In this document: piece after piece, positions 1 through 9,899 of the stretch
Layout of the letters: every line of letters starts with the position of its first letter
How positions within the stretch are numbered: position 1 is the stretch's first letter
Origin: Tetmemena sp. SeJ-2015
Taxonomy: Eukaryota > Ciliophora > Spirotrichea > Sporadotrichida > Oxytrichidae
Length of the DNA: 64,000 nucleotides
Assembly (NCBI GenBank): GCA_027382625.1
Contig: JAJKFJ010022777.1
Coordinates: 124,001 to 188,000 of the forward strand
Direction: 5' to 3'
Translations under genes and position numbers: made by a program
The notes under the pieces: generated by a model
Databases searched by the model: none
The model's input: only the letters and a program-made list of their open reading frames with translations
Told to the model about the DNA's origin: nothing

Positions 1-2773
1 CTAAAATTTTGCCATAGAAAATACAAACTAGTATAAAGCATTGATAGATTTTGCCAAGTTGTCCCTTAAGGAAACCAAAGTGTTTTTTCCTCACTTCGAT
101 GAAAGAATCCACCACCTTATGCATGGTGTCATAGATTTCATCTATTTAGAGCTAGTCTATCAAATCAAACTATTTTTATAGAGTTTTATCAATTTGAAAT
201 TTAGCGTCTTGAGTACTTCGAGTTCCATCTTCAAAACATCATCCTTAGTTACTTTTCCATGGCCGGCCTCCTAAATACTCATTTAAAGCATTTGCTATAT
301 TCACTATAAATAAGGATGTCTAAACGAATGGGATATCTATCTTCCATCTTTGAAGCTAACAAGATGCTAACGAGACTCACATGCAAAAATTGATCTCTAG
401 TAAATAGATATGCATTTATTAACTATTTCAAACAATTGAGTTCTTACTTTAAATTATCAAAATGCTCCATTTATTCATCAATTAAATTGTAAATGAAAAA
501 TTTCAATGCCTTGAATAATCTTTGAATAAATGATTGCATTTAACTCTAAGGCTATTTTTAGTAAAGTTAATATAGAGAATTTCTATTTTTAATGATCTCT
601 TGGCACGGTGAGCTTATCTTGGCACTTTTTTGCAAAGTATCTGTCTAGTATAGAAATAGCAATAGCTTGAGTTCTCAGAGAGCTCCTGTCAAAGACTCTG
701 TAAACTTAAGCTGTTTTAATAAAGAAATTAATTTATCTCATTTATAATGAGCCATCCAGTCGAGGATATTTGCCCTATTTATTTCTCTGAGAAAAATTAT
801 TAAATTAAAAGGTTAAAATCTTGTGACAATACACCAAAAAAGGATTAAAAAGGGAGGGAGATTTTTCGGCAATTACACTTTGCCCTTGCTAGTGCGTTTA
901 CTTCTAGAGAGGCTATGTAGTTTTGTAATCTTTATGATAGAGTGTTTACTTCCTGGTGAGTGGATTTAAATAAATCCTAAAATCGTGTGAGAAGAACAAC
1001 ACTCCCCAAATTTTATCTCTTGATCCAATATCTATGATCCCCTATCTTCTGATAGGAGGGTCATCAAGGTATAATGATCTTGGGAAAATTACAAAGGGAA
1101 CTCGGGGATGTAAGAGAATGTTTTTTGGCAATGATTTAGTTTTACTTGAGGAGATAGAATTTTAGAGTAGTTCACTGGGATTTTTCAATACTTAGTGATA
1201 TCAAGCAAGGTGTCACTTATCACTGTTAAATATCCTTAATCTAGAGATCTAGCTCATTTTCCACCTATAGGACTACTCAGTAAGAGCAGAAGTCTTTACT
1301 TAAATTTTTTCAAGTCTAGGTTAGGAACTGAGAGAGGTTGCCTCACTGTTGTGCTAATATCATTTAGTCCATCAGATTACAATGTCCTAATATAGGCAAT
1401 AAGTCAGCGCTTATTATGATGACATAGGTTGACATGTGCATCAATTTGTGGTTTTTACTTTAACTAACAAATTCAATTTTACCCTTAAAGTTTTAATCTT
1501 TAATATAGTTTAAATTCTTAAAATGTTATTTCTCTGAGGGATTGGTGTTCATATACTGCCTTAATTGAGGCCAGGATACTTGCTTTCTTTTATTCTTTTT
1601 TACCACCTGGGAAGAAATTAAATTCTTAGCTTAAAACTTGAAATTAAATGTTTGCCTATCAATTTGCAATTGTTTGATAGCCTAGGCTGACCAGTAAGAG
1701 GGGAAAATGTGACGGAAGGGAGATCATTATCAGTATCCCTTTTTCCGAGTGGGTGTAAATTGGAAGCAGAAGTGTTGTTAGTATTTTATTTTGCTAAAGA
1801 TGGTCTCTGAAACTTGGTTGTTGATCCAGAAGTTGACAAGTAAGAGGACGCCTAGAAAATCTTGTCACAAAATAATAAATATTAGTCGGGGCTAACTCCC
1901 TCTCCCTAATTCGAAGAAACTAGCTTAATTTCAGTTCTTTTTCCTTATCTCTATTTTTATAAGATAAAATTTATATTGTATAAAATTAATAAATAGATCA
2001 ATATCATTTCATTAAAAAGAACTATTTTATTAAGGATGATAGACTCTCTTTTATTATACTCATTTATTTTATTTCAAATAGTAATCAAATATTTATTATA
2101 AGGGTACTTTTTTTTTAAAAAAAATGAATATGGGCATTTATCAAGCGAATAAGTCTTTTTAGCATGAATAAAGTGATAAAATTTTTTAAAAAAGTAATCT
2201 CTATTTGTCGTGGACTTGATCTGGGAGGTGGGAGAGCTTGTGTAGCGGAGAAAAATATTCTAAATAAACAGAGAAACCGGTTGACTAGATTATTGATGGT
2301 GAATCTTGTGCCATTATATTTGCTAAAGCCTAAATTACTCTCTTGAGAAAGCCTCATTCGAGAAGCCAAAATATAAATCTGAATTAAAAAGCCTTCGTCC
2401 AAAATCTGAAGGTCTCTTTGTGGCTTAATCTCCTTTTATGACTCATTAGAATACTTTTATTTGATGTATCTAGACTGGTTTATAAAATAAATTACTTATG
2501 TTGCCCCTGTGGTTCTTAACTATGAAAGCAGTTTACTATCTTGTATTGTAGTCGTAATTAAAAAAACAACATTAAGCACTATGAAATATTTCACTTATTT
2601 ATGACAACTATAATAATTTGCGTGGCTATTGAAAATTAAAATAGAGAGAAAGGGATACTATCTGAAACTTGAGAGCTCGTTCTGAAACCAGAGGCCTCCT
2701 TGTTGGTGAGTAATTGTTACTACTGTTGTTGTCTTGTAGGGTTAGTAATTATCTCGGGCAGATTCTATTGCAT
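1..2773 (-). CDS. Cyclin gene 1 (A/B-type cyclin fold), IES-interrupted, 3' end beyond window
   Basis: Mitotic-type cyclin, the regulatory partner of a cyclin-dependent kinase. The N-terminal cyclin box is rebuilt from adjacent MDSs: NRANILDWM, then AQVYRVFDRSSLRTQAI and ILDRYFAKK, then LLASKMEDRYPIR, then GHGKVTKDDVLKMELEVLKT. A second-box segment (IDQLQIDEIYDTMHKVVDSF) follows down to base 1. The disordered N-terminus is spread over segments near 880-1120, 1685-1870 (Ser/Thr-rich, with an SPLT motif), 2115-2350 (SATQALPPPRSSPRQ) and 2640-2773. The start at 2773 is chosen because MQQNLPEI recurs at the start of cyclin gene 2. TAA and TAG read as Gln throughout. Four IESs are mapped separately. 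The C-terminal tail lies left of the window. The cyclin assignment is firm; the joins among N-terminal segments are inferred. Confidence 0.8.
164..192 (-). other. IES, 29 bp, pointer TTGATA (cyclin 1)
   Basis: Pointer copies (TATCAA on the plus strand) lie at 158-163 and 187-192. Unspliced, the frame hits TGA just after FKLI; removing the insert gives NFKLIDQLQIDEIYDT, a normal continuation between the two cyclin boxes. Confidence 0.8.
278..312 (-). other. IES, 35 bp, pointer TATTTA (cyclin 1)
   Basis: Pointer copies (TAAATA on plus) lie at 272-277 and 307-312. Removal joins PIRLDILI to QEAGHGKVTKDD, with TAG read as Gln. Cyclin gene 2 has a 36-bp IES at the same place. Confidence 0.85.
399..600 (-). 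other. IES, 202 bp, pointer AGAGATCA (cyclin 1)
   Basis: Pointer copies (TGATCTCT on plus) lie at 391-398 and 593-600. Removal joins KLTVPRD to QFLHVSLVSILLASK and restores a continuous cyclin box. Cyclin gene 2 carries a 478-bp IES about two codons away. Confidence 0.85.
712..752 (-). other. IES, 41 bp, pointer GCT (cyclin 1)
   Basis: Pointer copies (AGC on plus) lie at 709-711 and 750-752. Removal joins NILDWMA to QVYRVFDRSSLRTQA. A 3-bp pointer is weak alone, but the restored protein matches cyclins 2 and 3, which are interrupted at the same codon. Confidence 0.8.
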
Positions 2774-3891
2774 TTTCCTTAGCCTCGAATGTACTTCTCG
2801 CTAAGGCTGAGTAGCTAAAAATAACAGTCATAACTTATAAATACATAAGAAAGCTTGAAGTTTCTCGGTTTTATGTTTGTAAAGCTTTGTTATTCTCCCT
2901 TGAACTGAATCATAGTTTTCAAGATTGGAGTTTATCCCTTTCTAGGATAATTAAAAATTAAACACACACATAATATGATTCTTCAAGAAGTGATGATTTT
3001 TACTAGGAATTTTGATTTTAATAAAGTGGGTCACTGAGAAAGAATGAAAATTATAAACATCATTTCAAATATTGAGTAGTGGCTAAGAGAACTGCGATTA
3101 GTAGAAAGTAGGATTGCGAACCTTTCCGTTCTTGAGATTTTCTCTCCTTAAATTTAAAATTCTGATTTCATATAAATTTGATTAATTTCCTGAGCTATTT
3201 AAGCTCGGTAGTGATGGCATTTATTTCTTTGTTAGGGAGCATGTGCGGAAGTTATACGCTTAATAGATTCAAAGTCAGGATGGAAATTAATTAAAATTAA
3301 TAGTTTATTATTTACCTAAACCATATGAGAATAATTAAGCTGAATAGCTGGTATATAACTCTATCGTAATAAATTATACTTTTACTCTATCCTTATTAGC
3401 TCAGGATTTGCTCATTCACAAGATAGAATTTTAATAAAATTGAAGATTATAAAAATTTAGCATTTAAATATTTCAAAGTTTGATGTAAAATTCTCTCTAT
3501 TGATTAAGAGACACAATTATAAGAGAATAAACTTATTTATGTAAAAATATTAACTAATGTACTAAATAGGGATTCGAATTGATCTTAAATTATAACAACT
3601 TATTTTTATTTTGGAGTTAGTTAATTTATTATATTTTAATTTCATATTTAAATAAATAAACATGCTAAATAAAATTTATTAATATTTTTTTCTTTTTTTT
3701 ATTAAAACTTGTTTTAAATAAATTTCCTTTGTTTAAGATCTCTAGAAAAAATGCAAATAATGAGTATTATCTTAATATAAAAGATTTTAATATAATTTTA
3801 TAATGTCAGATTTAGAATACTTAATTATTTCCTAAAATTTTACTTTACTTTACTTTACTATAATTGATCAGATTTCTAGAATACTTAATAT
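2774..3891. other. AT-rich spacer, no gene seen
   Basis: Between the presumed start of cyclin 1 and the small inverted-repeat element. It has long A/T runs, stops in all frames even in the ciliate code, and no conserved motif. It is probably germline-limited or intergenic. Confidence 0.5.
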
Positions 3892-4479
3892 TATAGGATG
3901 AATATGAATTGTTGATCAGAGGTCTTTAATTTCATAAATAAACAGAAGAATATTAAGAATTCATTAAGTGATTAATAAAATGACGAAAGTAAAGAGGATT
4001 GAGACATTTATGGCAGAGATGACAACCACTTAACTACTTTAGATACTTAGAGCTCCTATTTTATTCTGCCTTTAAAGTATGCTTTTCAACTCGGTAAATT
4101 AATAAAAGGTAATGTCTAAAATTATTCATTAATTTTATTTTAGATTGAGCGGAGTAGAGAGAGAAGGAAATCTATAAATTAGTTCAATGCAACTAAATAA
4201 CTAGGTATTAGAGTGCGTTGGACAACAATTCCTCCTTAAGCTATCCTTGTAAACTATATTTAACTTTCATTAACAATTTACAGTCAAAGATTATGAAAAC
4301 GGATGCAAAAGAGAATTAGAAGAGAAGCTAAAGAAATCAGAATGTGCTAAACTTTCTCATTTAAGACTAGTTAAACTTTTTCAATCTGCTTTAAGAGCGA
4401 TAATCGTTTCTTGTGTAAAAATAATATGTTAATTTATGAAATAAAAGACCTCTGATCAACAATTCATATTCATCCTATA
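3892..4479. mobile_element. 588-bp element with ~51-bp terminal inverted repeats (MITE-like)
   Basis: The left arm (3892-3942) and right arm (4429-4479) are inverted copies of each other with only about two mismatches. Both begin TATAGGATGAATATG when read inward. The outermost TA at each side could be a duplicated TA target, but TA is palindromic, so this cannot be told from an extra inverted-repeat step. No ORF longer than about 60 codons with protein character is seen inside. It lies 58 bp downstream of the cyclin 2 stop. The arms suggest a non-autonomous DNA transposon or a transposon-derived IES; the family is not recognised. Confidence 0.75.
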
Positions 4480-4537
4480 GTAGTGAGGGTCTTTATCTTA
4501 TAGAAAGAGACAGTTATTAATCTCTAGCTCTTGAGTT

Positions 4538-7500
4538 TCAATCGCTTATTGAGGCGTCACTATCTTCGCCACTGCTGAAGCTAGAGTCGCTCTCGCATTA
4601 ATAGAATTATTATTCCTTTTGAGGAGAAGTGAAGGCAAAGGCAGACAACTTTTTAACCTTTCTACTACCCTTCTTCGAGAATAATAAATCCAATTTAGAA
4701 GTTAAAATTATTGAGAATATATATTGTTGGTATTACTTGAGTAGATTTAAAGTTTGAGGATATGTGATCTCTAAGTTCTTTAGGCATTTTAAATCTCCAC
4801 CAAGACTCTGTATTAAATCTAAGTGCTCTTACATTAAACTCAATAATTATAATGAGTTAAATCCTTAAGGATTTTATTGAAAGGTTTAGTGAATCTATTT
4901 TTAGTGATTGTGAAGAGGTGAAACCAAAGTTCTGTTAGAATCTTTTGTTTTTAAAGTCATCGATGTATTATAAATACTAAATATATTGATTGTATTTTAA
5001 GAGTTGACTTCGCTCATCTTCAAAAGAAGTATATTTGAATTATTATTTTAAATTAGAAGGAGATAAGAGGTACTACTTCTTTAATTAATTGGTAGGAATA
5101 CGAATGTGCCCCTTGTTGAGTGCGAATGAAAATGCGTTGAGGGCAAGCTTGAGAATGGCCAGTTGGTTTTCAGAAGAGATTGAATATTTGGAGTTAGAGC
5201 ACTTCATAGAAATGAAGCCCACGTGGAACAAGCAGTCAATTAATTTGCCTAGATAAAATTAATTAGGATATTATCAACATTAATAATGAGCCTAGTTCTA
5301 AATGGACAAATTTTTTCTCTGCTTATTTTAGTTACGTTAGTTAATCCATTACTACAGTTAGCGAGTTATAGATTTCATCAACCTATTACTGGTCTATCAA
5401 TTCAATTAATTATTGATAATGAATTTACGATATGTAAAAATTTAATAAATACTGGCATGATTGAAATAATAAATGAGCATCTATGTGGCAGTTGAAATCA
5501 CAGATTCACCCCATGATCTGCAGCTTGTTCGATTGTAAGTCAAAAATTTATACGAGTCTCTTCTTTAATCATCTTCACAGCACCTCTCAGCAGTGAGATA
5601 CGACGTGTTTAGTATATATAAATGCAATTATAAACTTGAACCAAACTTGAGTTGCCTATATCTCTTTACTGAGCGCTCCCACACAAAGTTACAAGGAAGA
5701 AAAGTTCTTAAAATTCAAATGCTTAATCGAATGGTGTAATAATTATTTTAATTGGACAAACTTAAACAGTCATTATTTTATTCCATTTTAATATCTAAAT
5801 TAATTCTCAGCATTAATCAATCAATTTGTAATAAGTGTTATAAAGTATCTATCTTTGATAATAAATTCCATATTTTATTTTATAATTAAAAATCAGCTTG
5901 AATTCTAGAGTCCTTAGAATTTTTCTCTCCATGTCTAGTATCTCCGCCTTCTTAATTCTACCATGGCCAGCCTCCTAAATGTTTATATACAATTTTTATA
6001 CAATATTATAATAAATGAGGTGGTCTAAGAAAATTGGGTAGACATCCTCGAGCTTAGAAGCGAGGAAAATACTACAGAGAGTCACCAACAAAAATTACAA
6101 ATCTTAATTATAATAAAATAACATCTGAAGTGAGATAAAATAATAATTAAGGCGGCACATATATTTATATACTGCCTTAAAATATCAAATTAAATACGAA
6201 TTAAGCTCGTAAAGATAACTCAGCTTTGCTTACCCACATTTTTTTATTAAGTAATGTATAGCAAAAAAGATTTAGCAACTCACTAACAGATAAAATAATT
6301 TCCCTTCAATTTATTAGAGATCGTCATAAAAAAACCACATACGAACTGTGAATGGTTTATCACTCACAGAATGAAAAATGGAAGCCTTGTATAAAAAATT
6401 TTGATTAAAATTTTCTGTTCTTCAGAGGCTTTTTACTCTAGATAAAAGATTCAGATGAGATTCTAATTCAATTTTTAGCCGCAGTCAATGGAAATATTAT
6501 ACCATTTGTAAAGCGAAATTTGATAATTTGAGACATTTTCTTTTCCTTTAAATATTAAATATTATATAAAAATTGGTCCTTAGAAGCGGATTATTTGAGG
6601 TAATAAAGTTTAGTGAAATATCTGTCTAAAATTTGGATAGCAATTGCTTGAGTGCGAAGACTACTCCTATTGAACACCCGAAATACTTGAGCCATAATAA
6701 ATTTTCATAAATCGCATTTATATTTTTAATATTGTATATATAAAAATGAATGCATTGTTTAATAATTAGTGGCATATAATTTAGAGCACAAATAAATGAA
6801 AATTGAGCCATCCAGTCTATAATTTTGGCTCTGTTGAGCTCTTTGAGCTATTGGAATTTATAGACTTGCTCTAATTTGACCAGACTGCATGTTTCTAGCT
6901 TGTTATCTGAATTCAAATCATTAATCTTAATTAAGTAAAAATGCATTTAATTGTTTTATCAAAGTGTCTATTGAGCGAATTGTTAGAGAATTTAGAAGAG
7001 GCAGTAAGAGGAGACATAATTGAGACGAGCTTGGCTTTGCCAGGAGTGAGTAGGTTGGTAGAGTTTTCAAAAAGAGTAGTGGGCGTATCCAAATCCTTTT
7101 GCAGAGGCTGCAGTGGTCTTTTGAATAACACAGCTGAGTTCAGTGAAGTGGACGCTTAAGAAGTCAATATTTCAGCAACTTAAAATTTGAATTAGAGTCT
7201 TCAAGTTATTGCTAGAAATTCTCACAGATAAAATATTGCAACTGCCGCTTTCAAATAATAAGAGATAAAGAGAATTATATTTGGAATATAAAACATATAT
7301 ATTACTTTCTAGTTAGTTGTTGGATTACTTTGAATTGTGTGAGAGCTTTCTCGAAGGGGAAACATATTATAAATCAAAGTAAAAGTATAAATAAGCTGAA
7401 TTATAAATAATTATTTTTTTTAATAAAGTAAAGACTATAGAAACTACTATAAAATAAAAGTAACTTAGAAATGTGCTTTAAAAATAAGTCGCTATAAATC

Positions 7501-8979
7501 TGCAAATTTCAAATCATTAATTTTACTTAGGATATTAAGTAATAAAAACTTAAAATTATGATGAAGAAGAATAATTATATTGACTAGAGCAGTTATTGTG
7601 CTTCTTCCATTTCATGGACTTATTTCTTAACGGTTCACTCTAATCATCATCTTGAAGATAAGCAAGTTTGCGAGTGAAATGCTTGTCCAGGTAAATTATC
7701 TTCTTGCTACTGCAAATCTCTTTACTGCTTGAAGGATCCTTCATATCTTTTAATTAATACATTAAAAATATATTATAATATGCATCTCATTTTTAAATAA
7801 GGTTATCAAAATTTCGTTCAAATAGAAATTTTTTATTTACTCAGTATTATAGTAGAAAATAAATTAAAATCGGTAATTCATTAAAAATAAATGAGAGTTG
7901 CAGATTCGTGGCAGATGAAATTATTGATTGACCATCTCAGCAGCGAGATATGATGTGCACAGTATTTATTAATTCAAATATGAACTTGAATCAAACTTGA
8001 GTCACTTAAATAACTCTGAACTCAGCACTCCCTCACAAAAGTTACAAGGTTGAAAAGTACGAAGAATATGATTGAATGGTGTCATAATTATTTAAATTGG
8101 GCACACTTAAATAGTCGCAATTTTATTCCATTTTAATTTAATATCTAATTTTCTTTTTTATTAAACTCTCAGCTATATTTTAATCCTGAACCCATGTGGC
8201 TTAATAAAAATAAAACTTTGAGAGTTACCCCTGAAAGTTGAGACTCTGATTTCAACTTATCTTCTCTGGTTACATTCTAAATTTAAAATATAAAATATAA
8301 ATATGTTTGAATAAAATTGTTTATTTAAGAAATTGCTCTGCTTTGAGTTAAAAATAATAGTTTTAGGTGAGAGGAGAAGACTTTGATTAACCACTGTTTA
8401 GATCTTATTTCAAAATATAATTTAAAAAAGGGATAGATAATTTCCTCATGTATTTAAAATGCATAATTATAAAGAATTTTAACTAGAATGTTTATAAAAA
8501 TATTAAACTCAAAATTATTGTAGAATATACTTTTCTAGAGTTTAAAGTAAGTGAGATTTAATTTTACTTATATTTAGCTTTTTAAAGCTAGTGAGTTGTT
8601 AAAATTAGAACAACAAGACTATGAAGGCCATATGATAGCAATAGTTAAGAGACACATTATTCTTTTGTTTATTTGTAATTATGGAAATTTATAACTATAA
8701 GAAAAGCATGTATAAAAATAAATTCTATTACTAACTATAACTATAAAAATTTACTAGTCTAAACTCTTAAACTTATGGAAAAATAAAAAGTACTATTTAA
8801 AGATGAATATGAATTAGGAATAAATATATTATGAAAATCAAAAACAAACTTATACTCTTTTTAAAAAGGTTCAATTATAAATGAGATGTGTTTACATAAA
8901 AAAATGATAATAAAATGATATCTTGGTTATAGAGTATTCTCCTTTATTTAGTAGAAATCTCAGGGAGGTTCTGTTGCAT
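4538..8979 (-). CDS. Cyclin gene 2 (A/B-type), IES-interrupted, probably complete
   Basis: Paralogue of cyclin gene 1. The start at 8979 (MQQNLPEI) matches gene 1. An N-terminal MDS at about 6940-7200 reads LFKRPLQPLQKDLDTPTTLF and continues Ser/Thr-rich. The first cyclin box: LKELNRAKIIDWMAQ, VFRVFNRSSLRTQAIAIQIL, DRYFTK, then IFLASKLEDVYPIF, then GHGRIKKAEILDMERKIL. A second-box segment lies at about 5095-5250 (ISSENQLAILKLALNAF). The tail at 4538-4690 is basic then acidic (FTSPQKEQQFYQ, ESDSSFSSGEDSDAS) and ends in TGA at 4538-4540. Between these pieces is AT-rich IES material, including two copies of a dispersed repeat. Box and tail are well supported; some joins remain unresolved. Confidence 0.78.
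5577..5800. repeat. Dispersed repeat R1, copy 1
   Basis: Shares an interrupted ~200-bp similarity with 7932-8150, in the same order: a CTCAGCAG-GAGATA block, an AACTTGAA-CAAACTTGAG block, a CACAAA-GTTACAAGG block and a CGAATGGTGT-like block. It lies inside cyclin 2 between MDSs. It is likely a germline-limited repeat; no coding frame is shared between copies. Confidence 0.6.
5982..6017 (-). other. IES, 36 bp, pointer CATTTA (cyclin 2)
   Basis: Pointer copies (TAAATG on plus) lie at 5976-5981 and 6012-6017. Removal joins VYPIFLDHLI to QEAGHGRIKK. It is the positional equivalent of the 35-bp IES in cyclin 1. Confidence 0.85.
6097..6574 (-). other. IES, 478 bp, pointer AATTTTT (cyclin 2)
   Basis: Pointer copies (AAAAATT on plus) lie at 6090-6096 and 6568-6574. 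Removal joins KQSASKDQF to LLVTLCSIFLASK. The interior has no recognisable gene. Confidence 0.8.
6696..6811 (-). other. IES, 116 bp, pointer ATGGCTCAA (cyclin 2)
   Basis: Nine-base pointer copies (TTGAGCCAT on plus) lie at 6687-6695 and 6803-6811. Removal joins AKIIDWMAQ to VFRVFNRSSLRTQ. This is the clearest pointer pair among the cyclins. Confidence 0.9.
7932..8150. repeat. Dispersed repeat R1, copy 2
   Basis: Counterpart of 5577-5800 in the same orientation, also in an untranslated stretch of cyclin 2. A shorter third match (GTTACAA and GCTTAATCGAATGG blocks) lies near 36.6 kb. Confidence 0.6.
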
Positions 8980-9059
8980 TTATCTGAACTTAGGTTAGAT
9001 CTACTTCTCAGCTTTAGAGGATTTTAAATATAAAAAAGCTTATAACTAGTAGAATGCTG

Positions 9060-9390
9060 TGGTGGAGTTGGTGATTTCATCAATATTCATGAGGTGGACA
9101 TTTTGGGTACTGTTCCTATTCGTAGGTCTATTTTATCAATAAATAAGAGTCCGACGTATATAGCATTCTTGGAGGATTGATACTGACGAATTGACTTGCT
9201 CTCACCACCATCTAAAATAATAATTGACCAAGTAGTTGCTAAGCTGAGAAGTCATTAGAAGATGGATTTTTGGGCTTGTTACTCATTAGATACTCTCGTC
9301 TCATATTTAAGTAAATACAGAACTAAAATATTTCTAAGTTGGTTTAGCTCTTGGGAAATGGGAGCTGAATCTTTTAGTTTATACATCTTA
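9060..9390 (-). CDS. Unidentified coding-like segment(s)
   Basis: GC-richer than its surroundings, with two overlapping open stretches on the minus strand in the ciliate code: 9237-9387 (MYKLKDSAPISQELNQL, ending in TGA) and, below it, a frame reading SQFVSINPPRMLYTSDSYLL. It lies between the start of cyclin 2 and the 3' end of the ABC transporter. No family is recognised. It could be an MDS of a neighbouring gene or a small separate gene. Confidence 0.35.
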
Positions 9391-9899
9391 GATTGGTGAA
9401 GAATATTGGAAACTTAGTGTTTTGAGGGATAGGTAGAGTTGATTATCTTTATAATTATATATTATCTTATTGGAGGCAATTTAAGCGTAGCCGAGGACCA
9501 ATAAACTATAACTGCTAATTAAACCCTAATATTCATGCATATTTCATCATACTTTTTACCTTATAATTCTTATTTAATATAGATCCCTCACTTGCTCAAA
9601 CTAAAAAGGTAGAGCACAATTTAATAATCCTATTTACATCTATCTTAACTTTATATAATTTATTTGTGCCATTAATGCTTCAAGAATACATCTATTTTAT
9701 GAAAAAACTAGCAATTAAATAAGCAGCAAAAAGAAATTATATTTAAAGCAGATCAGATGTTGCTTTAGTTATTTATGTTGTTAGATTTATGAATTGAAAT
9801 GTGAAAAAGTTTAGTTCAATAATCAGAGTCATCATCTGCTGTCTTTGAGTATTTTTACTGATAGTACTATTTAAAACTAATAAATTGTTTAAAATCTAT

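Noticed and set aside
5286..5495. 69-codon plus-strand ORF
   Set aside because: Leu/Ile-rich translation of AT-rich DNA inside cyclin 2; it has no motif and overlaps likely IES sequence.
6941..7159. 72-codon plus-strand ORF
   Set aside because: Shadow of the Ser/Thr-rich N-terminal MDS of cyclin 2 on the minus strand.
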